Shown: positions 28,104 to 37,769 of the stretch, piece after piece
Numbering within the stretch: position 1 is the stretch's first letter
How the letters are laid out: each line of letters begins with the position of its first letter
DNA from: an uncultured Desulfuromonadales bacterium
Lineage (GTDB): Bacteria > Desulfobacterota > Desulfuromonadia > Geobacterales > Pseudopelobacteraceae
Assembly: GCA_903868145.1 (NCBI GenBank)
Contig: CAIPTY010000085.1
Span: 35,191-99,190, forward strand
DNA: 64,000 nucleotides
Reading direction: 5' to 3'
Position numbers and translations under genes: made by a program
The notes under the pieces: generated by a model
Databases searched by the model: none
The model's input: only the letters and a program-made list of their open reading frames with translations
Told to the model about the DNA's origin: nothing

Positions 28104-29704
28104 ATGCCTGAGGGATTAAACAGACTCATAGAACCTTTTATGGCCCTGTCGGCCGGCAAGCGTATGCTGATTGCGAGCGTGGTATTTCTGGCCGCTATCG
28201 CGTTTGCCGTGCTGATTTTTGTTGCCAACCGCACCGACTACCGTCCGCTTTTCACCAATCTTTCCTCCGAGGATGCCGGTGAGATAGTCAAAAAATTGAA
28301 GGAGGCAAAAACCCCCTACCAGATCACACCCGACGGGAAAGGGATCATGGTTCCATCGGACAAGGTATATGAACTGCGCATGTCCCTGGCCTCCGAAGGT
28401 CTTCCCCAGGGGGGCGGGGTCGGCTTTGAAATCTTTGATCGCAAAAATTTCGGCATGACCGAGTTTGTACAGAAACTCAACTATCAACGCGCCCTTCAGG
28501 GAGAGTTATCCCGGACTATCTCGCAGATAGCCGGAGTTGAACAGGCCAGAGTTCACCTGGTAATCCCGGAAAAGTCGCTGTTCAAGGAGAGTGAAAAACC
28601 GGCAACGGCCTCTATCGTCCTTAAGATGAAGTCAAACCGGGCGCTTCGTGACAGTGAGGTACAGGGTGTTGTCCACCTGGTATCCTCCTCCATCGAGGGG
28701 ATGGATCCCGAACATGTCACCATACTCGACAGCCGTGGCAAAATCCTCAGCAAGGGGGGCAGCAGCGATCCGACCGCCCGCATGACCTCTGCCATGCAGG
28801 AGACACAGCGGGCCTACGAGAAAAATGTGGAAGAGCGCATTCAATCACTGCTTGATCGAATCGTCGGCGGCGGCAAGTCCGTTGCACGGGTGACGGCAAC
28901 CTTTGACTTCAAGCAGGTCGAGCGGGTGGAGGAAAAGTTTGACCCCGAGAGCATTGCCGTCAGGAGCGAGCAGCGCACCGAGGAAAAAGGCGCATCCAGC
29001 ACATCCGGCGCCGGTGTCCCGGGCGTGCAGACAAATCTGGCCAAAGCGGCTCCGGCAGCCGCCACATCTTCTGGCGGCGGTTCAAAGAATGATGAGACAC
29101 TCAACTATGAGGTCAGCCGTTCCACGGCCAAGATCATCGAACCGGTGGGAGCACTCAGCAAGATTTCGGTGGCCGTTCTGGTTGACGGAAAATACGAGGC
29201 TCCCCCTGCAGTCAAAGACGGTCAGACTGCGAAAGCGAAGTATACACCGCGCTCTCCTGATGAGCTTCAAAAAATCGAGACTCTGGTTAAGAGCGCCGTG
29301 GGCTTCAACGGTGAGCGCGGCGACCAGTTGAGCCTCCAGAATATTCCGTTTCAGGATACCGGAGAGAGTGGCGTAGTTGAAAACGCGGCCTGGTGGACTA
29401 ATCCGTTCTTCCTTTCGCTTGCCAAAAATCTGATCATCGGACTTGGCTTCCTGGCGCTATCCTGTTCGTCATACGGCCGCTGCTTTCTTCGCTCAGGAGT
29501 ATCCGCCCGGCCATGCTTGATAACCTTGAACCTCTCTATGAGGGAGGTGGAACAGGTGGCGGAGGAGATAAACTCAGTTCCGCGGATCGCGCCCAGATTG
29601 CAATGCAGATGTCGGAACAAAAGGGGCTGGTCGATCAGGCTATGAAAGATCCGTATCAGGTGGCGCAGGTTCTCCAGAACTGGATGGAGGAAGACAGGAA
29701 ATAA
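28104..29704 (+). pseudogene. fliF: MS-ring protein FliF, one-base frameshift
   Basis: The first 452 codons encode a normal FliF: TM1 (MLIASVVFLAAIAFAVLIF), the ring-building motifs (TDYRPLFTNLSSEDAGEIV, NYQRALQGELSRTI, ARVHLVIPE) and the periplasmic domain. At about 29460, inside TM2 (LIIGLGFLAL...), the frame is lost by one base and stops at 29645. The other frame continues exactly as expected (LFVIRPLL ... MLDNLEPLYEGG ... QVAQVLQNWMEED) to 29704. Joined, it would be ~533 residues. The lost tail contains the FliG-binding region, so the gene as written would not make a working motor. Real mutation and sequencing error cannot be separated here; all neighbours are intact. Confidence 0.88.
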
Positions 29705-29741
29705 CCGGAATATCGGACAGATTGCATATTGAAGGACATCT

Positions 29742-30734
29742 ATGACCGGCACTGATAAAGCCGCCATTCTGTTGCTGTACCTTGGCAATGAGGTTACCGC
29801 CAAGGTTTTTGAGCATCTGGATGACAACGAAATAAAGAATATCGGCAAAAGTATGGCCAAGCTTGGGCATATCACACGCGCCACAATCATGAGTGTGGTA
29901 GAGGATTTTACGACGCTCGTAAATCCGGAGTCCGGCATTTTCTCCCAGGGTGAGGACTTTGTTCGCAAGATACTCGAAAAGGCTCTCGGCCCTGCAAAGG
30001 CTGATATGCTGATGGAGGAGCTGGCAACCTCGAATTACGGCGCTCTGGTTGACATGCTGGCCAATATGGATCCCAAGAGCATTGCAAATTTTCTGGCTCA
30101 GGAGCATCCGCAAACCATCGCGGTTATACTGGCAAAGCTCAAATCGAAGCAGACCAGCGAGATCATCAGCCTCTTGCCGACGGAACTGCAGGCCGAGGTT
30201 GTGCTCAGGATCGCCGATGTTGAGCAGATATCTCCCGAAATTCTTGCGGAAATCGATGAGGTTGTCAGGCATGAGATAAGCTCCATGGGTGGAACCCAGC
30301 GCTACAAGGTTGGCGGCATCGAGAAGGTTGTGGACATGTTCAACCACTTTGAACGGAGCAAGGAGAAGCAGATTCTGGACAAGCTGGACGTCATCAGCCC
30401 GCCGCTGGCCGAGATCATTCGCAAGCATCTCTTTACTTTTGAGGATGTCTTCAGTCTCGATGATCGCAGTATCCAGTCCGTCATGCGCGAGGTTTCCAAT
30501 GATACGCTCACGCTTGCCATGAAAACGTCGCCGGAAGATGTCAAGGAGAAGATATTCAAGAATATTTCCAGCCGTGCTGCAGAAATGATCAAGGAGGATC
30601 TTGAGGTCATGGGCCCGGTGCGCCTTTCCGACGTGGAAAAAGCCCAGAGCGAGATTATCAAAATAGTTCGCAAGATGGAGGAAGAGGGCAAGATTGTTCT
30701 GGCAGGGCGCGGGGGAGAAGATGTCCTCGTCTAG
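29742..30734 (+). CDS. fliG: flagellar motor switch protein FliG
   Basis: 330 residues. Seen: N-domain (KAAILLLYLGNEVTAKVFEHLDDNEIKNIGK), middle domain with the EHPQTIAVILA motif, the Gly-Gly linker (MGGTQRYKVGG) and the C-terminal charged torque helix region (FTFEDVFSLDDRSIQSVMREV). It sits on FliF and contacts the stator. It overlaps fliH by 14 bases. Confidence 0.96.
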   Translation: MTGTDKAAILLLYLGNEVTAKVFEHLDDNEIKNIGKSMAKLGHITRATIMSVVEDFTTLVNPESGIFSQGEDFVRKILEKALGPAKADMLMEELATSNYGALVDMLANMDPKSIANFLAQEHPQTIAVILAKLKSKQTSEIISLLPTELQAEVVLRIADVEQISPEILAEIDEVVRHEISSMGGTQRYKVGGIEKVVDMFNHFERSKEKQILDKLDVISPPLAEIIRKHLFTFEDVFSLDDRSIQSVMREVSNDTLTLAMKTSPEDVKEKIFKNISSRAAEMIKEDLEVMGPVRLSDVEKAQSEIIKIVRKMEEEGKIVLAGRGGEDVLV

Positions 30735-31464
30735 GATTATCAAATCCCAGCCGGAGGATGAACCTGGCGACATGACGGCGTTCAGTTTCAGGCCGATCCG
30801 TCAGGCCGCTGAGGCTCAGGCAGTAGAGGCAGCCGGTACGGGCTTTGTGCCCATGAGCCTGTTCGACTCATCGGAATTGAATGGTACTGCGGCGCTGGTT
30901 CAAAGGAAACCTGACGAACCGTCAGGGGTGACCCTGAGTGAAGAAGAACTGGAAGCCAGGCTTGGCGAGGCTTTCCAGAATGGCCTGCAGGAGGGAAAAA
31001 ACCTCACAGAACGTGGACTGGTGAATGTATTCAGGGCATTGAGAACGGCCAGCGAAAGCATTCATTCCGTTCGAGAGAAGATTCTGCGCGAATCGGAAGA
31101 TGAGCTTGTCAAGCTGATCATTCTGGTGGCTCGCAAGGTCATTCTACAGGAGGTTTCACAGGATCGCGCCATTCTCTCCAAAGTAGTGAAGAATGCCGTG
31201 GACGGCATATCCGAGCGTGATGAAATCACCGTTCGCCTCAATCCGGAGGACTACGCCCTCGTATCAGATGACAGGGGTGAGCTGCTGGGTAAGGAACTGA
31301 TGACCGACAGGATGCACATTAAACCCGACCCCACCGTATTAAGCGGCTTTTGCCTGGTCGATACGGAGATGGGAACCATGAACGCCGGCATCGATGCGCA
31401 ACTGGATGAGATTTACCGGTGCCTGCTGGAGGAGCGTAGCAAGACTGCGGGTACCGGTGCCTGA
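30721..31464 (+). CDS. fliH: flagellar export regulator FliH
   Basis: 247 residues from ATG 30721 (GGGGGAG upstream), inside the end of fliG. A variable N-terminus leads to the FliH/HrpE core: EAFQNGLQEGKN..., LVKLIILVARKVILQEVSQDRAILSKVVKNAVDGI, VRLNPEDYALV and the end FCLVDTEMGTMNAGIDAQLDEI. It binds and regulates the FliI ATPase. Position fliG-fliH-fliI is standard. Confidence 0.92.
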   Translation: MSSSRIIKSQPEDEPGDMTAFSFRPIRQAAEAQAVEAAGTGFVPMSLFDSSELNGTAALVQRKPDEPSGVTLSEEELEARLGEAFQNGLQEGKNLTERGLVNVFRALRTASESIHSVREKILRESEDELVKLIILVARKVILQEVSQDRAILSKVVKNAVDGISERDEITVRLNPEDYALVSDDRGELLGKELMTDRMHIKPDPTVLSGFCLVDTEMGTMNAGIDAQLDEIYRCLLEERSKTAGTGA

Positions 31465-31480
31465 CCGCGGGGAGAGCCGG

Positions 31481-32800
31481 ATGCCAGACTCGTCGCTTAA
31501 TCTGGAAAAATACCGCTCTGCCCTGGAGACGGCCAAACCGGTCAGACTGCACGGTAAAGTAACTCAGGTTGTTGGACTGGTCATCGAAGGATACTGCCCC
31601 GACACGTCTGTCGGCGCTATCTGCGAGATCAAGCCGCGCGAGGGTGAGCCGATTCCGGCCGAAGTGGTGGGATTCCGCAACAACAAGACACTGTTGATGC
31701 CATTGGGCGAGTTGCGGGGAGTCGGACTCGACAGCCTGATTTCAGTGCGACGTGACAAAGCTTCTCTGGGAGTCGGGCCGCAGTTGCTGGGCAGGGTGAT
31801 TGACGGACTGGGCAGCCCGATTGATGACAAGGGACCAATACGGACCGAGGAGGAGTATCCGATCTATGCCGCGCCGGTCAACCCGATGTCGCGGCCGCCC
31901 ATCAGGAAACCGCTTGACCTTGGAATTCGCAGTATCAACGGCCTGTTAACCTGCGGCCAGGGGCAGCGTGTCGGAATCATGGCCGGTTCGGGTGTCGGAA
32001 AGTCGACACTGCTGGGCATGATAGCCCGCTACACCGAAGCCGATGTCAACGTCATCGCCCTGATCGGTGAACGGGGACGCGAACTGCGCGAGTTCATTGA
32101 AAAAGATCTGCAGGAACAGGGTCTGCATAAATCGGTAGTGGTGGTGGCAACCTCCGACCAGCCCCCGCTGGTGAGAATGCGGGGAGCCTACATTGCCACA
32201 ACCATTGCGGAATATTTTCAGAAGCAGGGGAAAAAAGTCCTTCTGATGATGGACTCGGCAACCCGATTCGCCATGGCAATGCGGGAAGTCGGCCTGGCGA
32301 TCGGTGAGCCGCCGACCACCAAGGGATACACGCCGTCGGTTTTTGCCGCGTTGCCAAAGCTGCTGGAACGTAGCGGAAACTTTTCTGAGGGGAGTATTAC
32401 GGGGCTCTACACGGTTCTGGTAGAGGGGGATGAATTTAACGAGCCGATCTCCGATGCCATGCGCAGCATTCTGGATGGGCATATCGTACTGTCGCGGGAT
32501 CTGGCGGCACGCAATATCTATCCTCCAATCGACGTACTGGCAAGCGCCAGCAGGGTCATGACCGATGTGGCATCACCCGATCATCTGAGACTGGCCGGGA
32601 AATTTAAAGAGACGCTGGCGGTCTATCGTCAGTCCGAAGATCTCATAAATATCGGTGCCTACAAGGCAGGCAGCAATTCCGGTATAGATTATGCTGTGTC
32701 AAGAAATGACAGCATGCACTCCTATCTCAAGCAGTCGGTACACGACCCTGTATCCATGGGCGATGCAGTCAGTGGTTTGAAAACTATTTTTGACAGTTGA
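31481..32800 (+). CDS. fliI: flagellum-specific ATPase FliI
   Basis: 439 residues from ATG 31481 (GGGGAGAGCC upstream). Walker A is AGSGVGKSTLLGM; Walker B is in KKVLLMMDSATRFAMA, followed by REVGLAIGEPPTTKGYTPSVF, the flagellar/type III ATPase signature. It is homologous to the F1 beta subunit and energises unloading of export substrates. It lies between fliH and fliJ. Confidence 0.96.
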   Translation: MPDSSLNLEKYRSALETAKPVRLHGKVTQVVGLVIEGYCPDTSVGAICEIKPREGEPIPAEVVGFRNNKTLLMPLGELRGVGLDSLISVRRDKASLGVGPQLLGRVIDGLGSPIDDKGPIRTEEEYPIYAAPVNPMSRPPIRKPLDLGIRSINGLLTCGQGQRVGIMAGSGVGKSTLLGMIARYTEADVNVIALIGERGRELREFIEKDLQEQGLHKSVVVVATSDQPPLVRMRGAYIATTIAEYFQKQGKKVLLMMDSATRFAMAMREVGLAIGEPPTTKGYTPSVFAALPKLLERSGNFSEGSITGLYTVLVEGDEFNEPISDAMRSILDGHIVLSRDLAARNIYPPIDVLASASRVMTDVASPDHLRLAGKFKETLAVYRQSEDLINIGAYKAGSNSGIDYAVSRNDSMHSYLKQSVHDPVSMGDAVSGLKTIFDS

Positions 32801-32829
32801 TCGTGGTCAGCTCAAGGTGGTGAGCGGGT

Positions 32830-33276
32830 GTGGCGGGTAAAAAATTTGAGTTGGAACAGGTGCTTGGATACCGGCGAGAGATGGAGAAGGTGCGCAAACA
32901 GGAGTTTGTGAGCGCCAGGTTGGAACTTGAGTACGCCGGAGACGTACTGGAGCAGCACAGAAATCAGGTAGATGATCTGTCAAAGGACTTCAGCCAACGC
33001 CAGACCGCAATAGACAACATCGAGGAAATGCGCAGATACACGGACTTTTTTGCCCGTAAACGCGAGGATATAAAAAATCAGTTGGAGCATATCGACCGGC
33101 TTGACGTGGTCATGAATGACAGGCGCGAAGATCTTCTGACCGCCACCAAGGAAAAGAAAGTATTGGAATCACTCAAAGAAAAGAAAGTCAGGGAGTTTCG
33201 CCAGGAGATGGCACACAAGGAGCGGGCCTTTCTGGACGAAATTTCCATTCAGAAAAAAGGTGATTCAAACGAATGA
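32830..33276 (+). CDS. fliJ: flagellar export chaperone FliJ
   Basis: 148 residues, entirely coiled coil, starting MAGKKFELEQVLGYRREMEKVRKQE as FliJ proteins do and continuing with long charged helices. GTG start with GGTGAG upstream. It acts as the stalk of the FliI hexamer and escorts chaperones. Low sequence conservation; the place between fliI and a MotE-like gene supports the call. Confidence 0.87.
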   Translation: MAGKKFELEQVLGYRREMEKVRKQEFVSARLELEYAGDVLEQHRNQVDDLSKDFSQRQTAIDNIEEMRRYTDFFARKREDIKNQLEHIDRLDVVMNDRREDLLTATKEKKVLESLKEKKVREFRQEMAHKERAFLDEISIQKKGDSNE

Positions 33277-33827
33277 GAATATGTGTCAATATAATGACTG
33301 CGATCCTGCTGATGATCTGTCTACCAGGTCTTCTGCCGGATGCGGGTGCAGAAAATGCTGCCGTCCAAACCGCCAAACCGTCTGCAGAGCCCGTAAAGGG
33401 ATCGGATGCCGGCGGGCAGCATACTCTGAACGCTTCGCGGGCGGCACGAGAAGAGAAGGCCATTCAGGACGCTCGCCGTCAGCAGCTTGCCGACAAGGAG
33501 GCCGCGCTGGCCGCCAAGGAGCAGGAGCTGAAAAAGATGAACAGCAAGCTGGACGCCCAGCTCAAATCGCTCGATGAACGAAAAAAACAGCTTGATGATT
33601 CACTCAAGCAGAAGAAAAAGACCATGGATGAAAAGCGCAAGCGGATGCTTGTCCTTCTCAAGAAAATGCGCCCCGAACAGGCCGGACAGTATCTGGGAAA
33701 GATGGATGAGGTGATGATTATCTCCATCCTGAACGATCTGGACAACAAGATGATTCTCAAGTTAATGCCATATCTCAATCAACCGATGGTTATTAAATGG
33801 ATCAAGGATAACCTCAATAATTCATAA
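33273..33827 (+). CDS. MotE-like periplasmic protein (MgtE-N-type domain)
   Basis: 184 residues. A signal peptide or anchor (NIMTAILLMICLPGLLPDAGA) is followed by ~100 residues of Lys/Glu/Gln-rich coiled coil (ADKEAALAAKEQELKKMN...). The C-terminal domain MLVLLKKMRPEQAGQYLGKMDEVMIISILNDLDNKMILKLMP resembles the MgtE N-domain found in MotE, a chaperone/stabiliser of the stator-side protein MotC in alphaproteobacteria. Similar genes sit between fliJ and fliK in many deltaproteobacteria. The stator link is inferred. It overlaps fliJ by 4 bases. Confidence 0.75.
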   Translation: MRICVNIMTAILLMICLPGLLPDAGAENAAVQTAKPSAEPVKGSDAGGQHTLNASRAAREEKAIQDARRQQLADKEAALAAKEQELKKMNSKLDAQLKSLDERKKQLDDSLKQKKKTMDEKRKRMLVLLKKMRPEQAGQYLGKMDEVMIISILNDLDNKMILKLMPYLNQPMVIKWIKDNLNNS

Positions 33828-33829
33828 AT

Positions 33830-33862
33830 TTTATGGGCAGCACCTGTCCATGCCCATAAAAA
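33830..33862. other. hairpin in front of fliK
   Basis: A perfect 11-bp stem (TTTTATGGGCA with TGCCCATAAAA) and an 11-nt loop begin two bases after the motE-like stop and end about 10 bases before the fliK ribosome site. It is not followed by a T run on the + strand, so it is more likely a processing or attenuation site than a terminator. Confidence 0.6.
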
Positions 33863-33888
33863 ATCCAGGCGAAAGGAGGTGAAAACTT

Positions 33889-36105
33889 ATGAGTATAGGA
33901 CAAATAGTACCACAGATGCCCTTTAGCGGGGCGCCGGAGAAGTCGCGCCCGGTGCCGGCAGAACCATTGCGCACCGAAAACAAACCCGTTAAAGCCAGAC
34001 CTTTTGCAACGGTGCTGCGGGATCTCCCGTCCCATGAGAATGCTACGCAGACGGCGGCGAAGATGCAGCACAAAACCGAAGTTACAGCAACAGAATCAGG
34101 AGATAAACAGGAACAACAAACCGTTGCTTCTGCAACGGAGGAAAACAGACCGTCACACACGCAGTCAAATGCTGCAGCAGTCGTTCTTCCCGAAAAACCG
34201 GCGGCGAAAGAAGTTCCGGCGGAAGCGGGAGAGCAGCACTCTTCAGGACTGACAATTCCACAGAATGTGGATGCAAATGCGGTCGGGGTGTTTATTGCCC
34301 TTGTGCCACAGATGATCGGCAGAATGCCCGAATCAGATCTGAAACCCGAAGCACCGGGTGCCACGGTAGTGGATGTTGCATCTAGGGGCATCCAGTTAAA
34401 AGGCGACAATTCATTGATTGCGGAAAAAACAGTGGTAACGCCGGTAATGCTGGAAGCAAGTCCGGTTGCCAATGTAACACCGCATCCGGCAACACCCACC
34501 GTCACAGGCCATGAACTGTCGGTAGCAGCAGCAATAACTCCGGATATGCCGACTCAGCAGACTATGGGAGCATCCGTCATACCTGCCGCTTCAGCACTAA
34601 AGAGATCGGATGTATCGCCACGAGTTGTTGAAGAACCTATGGGAGCGCAGACAACATCGCAAAGCCGGGTATCCCCGGAATCAGACGTAAAAAAACCGGC
34701 GGCACCTGTCAATCCGGATGTTCAGGTTGAAAAACCGACACTCCCACTACAGGCATCTTCAACTGCGGTACTGGCAGTAGCGATGGCAGCAAGCAGGAAA
34801 GAAGACGCTCCGGCAATTGCAGCTCCGATTCACCAGCAGACGCAGAATGCACCTGCTGCCCTGATCGCGGACGAAAATGTCGCACCTGTACAGATGGCAG
34901 AAGCCAGAGTAGATGTGGCGGGAGCAGAAATACCTGCATCACATGCAATGACGGAAATACCTGCTGCTAAAATTCCACCAGCACCCGCAGTGACTGATGT
35001 GCCGATGCAACGGATCATGGAGGCCTATTCCAGGCCTTTCACAGCCGTAGCGGATGCGCAGGCTTCACCTGCAAAATTGCCGGAATCGCAGCCAGCTCCG
35101 GTCGTCGTGCAAACAACCCAACCCTCGATTGCAGCTGATTCGAAGGCACAAATGACACCACCGGCAGCAGCACTACCGGAGCAGAATACTGACACTGCGC
35201 CAACTGTCGCCAGAGAGGCGGTTGTCAGGGGTACCGCAGCGCCAGTCCAGCAGGAACCGGAGACGCAGAAAGCGGCTCAGACTACCCTGCCGGCAATGAC
35301 AGTGATTCCCGGGCAGTCTCAGGCCGTGGCCTCGGAAGCACCCGTGCAGCGTGCAATTGAAACCGGAGCTGTTCCGGCTCATGCCGTTGTGAGGAACAAC
35401 CCTGACCGCACGGTCAGGCAGGAAGAGAAGCTCCAGCAGTCAACACCGGAAGTTGCTGACGTCAAGGCAAGCACGGTCGCTGGGAAAATACTCCCCGAAG
35501 CGCTGAAGGCTGTTTCAGCCTCCACATCCGGCGAGGACTCCGGGAACAACAAATCACCGCACGACCCGGCAATGGGCGGACAGATGCTTCAGGGTGTCCA
35601 GCAGCAGGCAAAAACTGAATCAGCGCCAACCGCTACACCATCTACAAGCGCTGCACCGGCTATTGCAGAACAAGTTATCAAACAGGTTGGTGAACATTTT
35701 GCCAAAAACGAGATCAAGAACGGGAGTGAGCAGATTGTTCTCAGGCTGTCTCCTGAAAATCTTGGCGAGCTGAAGGTGAACATAAAGATGGAAAACCAGC
35801 GACTGACTGTTGAAATCGTAGCGGAAAATCGTATGGTGCGCGATGCCATTCTTCAGAACTCTGATGCGCTCAAGGATTCCCTGGCAAAGCAGAATATCAA
35901 GATGGATTCTTTCGATGTGACAACTGGTGGAAACAGTAGCGGATTTGGGGCGCGGAACCAGAACGAATGGCGCGAAGTAGCCCAAAACCGGCAGTCACAT
36001 CAATGGCAGCACGCGGGTGGCTATAACCTGCCAAAAGATTTTGTCCCGGAAAAATCGGCATACAATCGACCGGCAGAGTACGGGATGCTGGATGTCCATT
36101 ACTGA
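33889..36105 (+). CDS. fliK: flagellar hook-length control protein FliK
   Basis: 738 residues, long for FliK. Residues ~1-590 are disordered and rich in Ala, Pro, Thr, Val and Glu, as expected for the ruler part. The C-terminal domain (~600-690) has the Flg_hook signature: EQIVLRLSPENLGELKVNIKMENQRLTVEIVAENRMVRDAI. It measures hook length and switches export specificity. The start has a near-perfect AAAGGAGGTG. flgD follows 42 bases on. Confidence 0.92.
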   Translation: MSIGQIVPQMPFSGAPEKSRPVPAEPLRTENKPVKARPFATVLRDLPSHENATQTAAKMQHKTEVTATESGDKQEQQTVASATEENRPSHTQSNAAAVVLPEKPAAKEVPAEAGEQHSSGLTIPQNVDANAVGVFIALVPQMIGRMPESDLKPEAPGATVVDVASRGIQLKGDNSLIAEKTVVTPVMLEASPVANVTPHPATPTVTGHELSVAAAITPDMPTQQTMGASVIPAASALKRSDVSPRVVEEPMGAQTTSQSRVSPESDVKKPAAPVNPDVQVEKPTLPLQASSTAVLAVAMAASRKEDAPAIAAPIHQQTQNAPAALIADENVAPVQMAEARVDVAGAEIPASHAMTEIPAAKIPPAPAVTDVPMQRIMEAYSRPFTAVADAQASPAKLPESQPAPVVVQTTQPSIAADSKAQMTPPAAALPEQNTDTAPTVAREAVVRGTAAPVQQEPETQKAAQTTLPAMTVIPGQSQAVASEAPVQRAIETGAVPAHAVVRNNPDRTVRQEEKLQQSTPEVADVKASTVAGKILPEALKAVSASTSGEDSGNNKSPHDPAMGGQMLQGVQQQAKTESAPTATPSTSAAPAIAEQVIKQVGEHFAKNEIKNGSEQIVLRLSPENLGELKVNIKMENQRLTVEIVAENRMVRDAILQNSDALKDSLAKQNIKMDSFDVTTGGNSSGFGARNQNEWREVAQNRQSHQWQHAGGYNLPKDFVPEKSAYNRPAEYGMLDVHY

Positions 36106-36147
36106 CATACTCCCGTTAATCGATGACCAGGAAGAGAGGATAGACAG

Positions 36148-36810
36148 ATGGTAACCACTAATGCAGCATCTGCAGCAACCGCCTCTACAACAGCCGCAAA
36201 TGCAGCTTTGAAACAGGCCACCGGGCTCAACAAAGATGATTTTCTCAAACTCTTTGTAACCCAGCTCAAGAATCAGGACCCGCTCAACCCGCAGGACAGT
36301 ACGCAGTTTGTTGCGCAACTGGCCCAGATGACACAGGTCGAGCAGGCCTACAACACCAACACCAACCTGCAATCCCTGATCGACACGGTCAAGGGAACAT
36401 CAACATTGAACGCGGCCTCACTGATCGGCAAAAATGCAACTGTGATCGGAAACCAGGTAAATTACACTGGTACGCCGACGCAGCTCAGCTATGATTTTCC
36501 GATGGCATCAGCTTCGACTACCCTGACCATCACTGATGCGGCGGGAAGTATCGTACGTACGATCACTGCCGGGAGCAATGCCAGCGGACGCAATTCCCTG
36601 GTCTGGGATGGCAAGAACAATGGCGGAATGCCCGTCGGTGCGGGCACGTATAACTTCGCCGTTTCGGGGAATGCTGCCGACGGCAGCTCAATCGCCGGGA
36701 CAACCTACACAACCGGTGTAGTGAGCGGGATAGGACTGAGTGGTACTAATCCGGTAATCCAGATTGGAAACATTCAGGTTCCACTTTCCGCACTGGCAAA
36801 TATTTCGTAG
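36148..36810 (+). CDS. flgD: hook cap protein FlgD
   Basis: 220 residues. The N-terminus carries the FlgD motif (LNKDDFLKLFVTQLKNQDPLNPQDSTQFVAQLAQMTQVEQ). The middle has the Ig-like/FlgD fold (ASTTLTITDAAGSIVRTI, NSLVWDGKNNGGMPVGAGTYNFAVSG). It caps the growing hook and adds FlgE subunits. It stands between fliK and the two hook-type genes. Confidence 0.94.
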   Translation: MVTTNAASAATASTTAANAALKQATGLNKDDFLKLFVTQLKNQDPLNPQDSTQFVAQLAQMTQVEQAYNTNTNLQSLIDTVKGTSTLNAASLIGKNATVIGNQVNYTGTPTQLSYDFPMASASTTLTITDAAGSIVRTITAGSNASGRNSLVWDGKNNGGMPVGAGTYNFAVSGNAADGSSIAGTTYTTGVVSGIGLSGTNPVIQIGNIQVPLSALANIS

Positions 36811-36835
36811 AAACGTAACATACGATGAATTCAGA

Positions 36836-36888
36836 ACAGGCTGGCCCTCCGTGAGGAAGCCTGTGAATGCCGACTGACTGAGGCATTC
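36836..36888 (+). ncRNA. structured 5' leader RNA, copy A (unassigned motif)
   Basis: Two stems: stem 1 ACAGGCT (36836-36842) with AGCCTGT (36858-36864), enclosing a small CCTC/GAGG hairpin, and stem 2 GAATGCC (36865-36871) with GGCATTC (36882-36888) around a 10-nt loop GACTGACTGA. The same fold with compensating changes precedes flgE (copy B, 38332-38385). It ends 27 bases before the short hook paralogue. CCTCC at 36846-36850 could pair with the GGAGG ribosome site at ~36905. No known riboswitch consensus is recognised. Confidence 0.65.
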
Positions 36889-36915
36889 TAAAAACCCCTT
36901 CAAGGGAGGCGCATT

Positions 36916-37707
36916 ATGGGCTTTTCAACCGCCATGATGTCTGGCGTAAGTGGACTTCGCAGCAATGCCGAAGCAATCAGCGTTATTGGCAATAATATTG
37001 CCAATGCCAATACCGTTGGTTTCAAGACCGGGCGGACGCTTTTCAGCGACCTGCTCTCCGAACCGGTGGCGAACAAGGGTTCCCAGGTTGGACTTGGGTC
37101 CCAGGTTGCCGAGGTGGAAAACCTCTTTTCCCAGGGAGCGCTTATCAATACATCAAGCGCCACCGACATTGCCATCACCGGCAATGGATTCTTTGTCGTA
37201 CAGGACAGCGCAGCAACCCCCACCACCTCCTACACCCGCGCCGGAGCCTTTAATCCCGACGCAAACGGTCAGTATCTTCTCAATCCCGGTGGGGAAAAAC
37301 TCTGCGATTCCAGCGGTGCCCCGATCGATCTCAAGGCGCTGACCAATTTTTCAAGCATCAAAACAGTCAATCAGGATGGAACGATCAGTTATCTGGATAC
37401 CACCGGTACCCAGCAGACATCCACGATCAAAATCGGCATTGCCTCCTTTACAAATCCTACCGGACTGGATAAGGCGGGAAATAACCTCTACCGCGCCAAC
37501 ACAACGGCAGAAGGGTCAGGTGCGGCTGTTCTCGCCGCACCTGACCAGGGTAACAAGGTTTTTTCCAACTCGCTGGAAGACAGCAACGTGGATATGGCAA
37601 AACAGATGGTCAACATGATAACCACGCAGCGTGCCTATTCGGCAAACTCCAAGACCATCATGACCAGTGATGAAATGACCCAGACATTGATTAACCTGAA
37701 ACGGTAA
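36916..37707 (+). CDS. short FlgE-type hook/rod protein
   Basis: 263 residues with both hook-family ends: MGFSTAMMSGVSGLRSNAEAISVIGNNIANANTVGFKTGRTLFSDL, ITGNGFFVVQD, and the C-terminal SNVDMAKQMVNMITTQRAYSANSK. Only the minimal D0-D1 core is present, so it lacks the outer domain of a normal hook subunit. It is a close paralogue of the 532-residue flgE 0.7 kb downstream, and both genes carry the same leader RNA. It may be an alternative or hook-base subunit (inference). GGGAGG lies before the ATG. Confidence 0.85.
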   Translation: MGFSTAMMSGVSGLRSNAEAISVIGNNIANANTVGFKTGRTLFSDLLSEPVANKGSQVGLGSQVAEVENLFSQGALINTSSATDIAITGNGFFVVQDSAATPTTSYTRAGAFNPDANGQYLLNPGGEKLCDSSGAPIDLKALTNFSSIKTVNQDGTISYLDTTGTQQTSTIKIGIASFTNPTGLDKAGNNLYRANTTAEGSGAAVLAAPDQGNKVFSNSLEDSNVDMAKQMVNMITTQRAYSANSKTIMTSDEMTQTLINLKR

Positions 37708-37769
37708 AATTTGTAATGTCCCCGTCAAGATAAGAGGACTGAATCAGCATTAAAGGAGGTGATGTTCAG

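Noticed and set aside
29513..29704. Separate 63-residue gene between fliF and fliG
   Set aside because: Its sequence is the FliF C-terminus (FliG-binding region), displaced by a one-base shift.
29640..30773. 377-codon antisense frame opposite fliG
   Set aside because: Covers a fully supported fliG; the translation shows no domain.
33831..34505. 224-codon antisense frame opposite fliK
   Set aside because: Arises from the Ala/Pro-rich composition of fliK; no recognisable protein.
36811..36915. c-di-GMP (GEMM-I) riboswitch before the short hook gene
   Set aside because: The conserved GEMM core sequences and the tetraloop-receptor pair are not present; the two stems found do not match that architecture.
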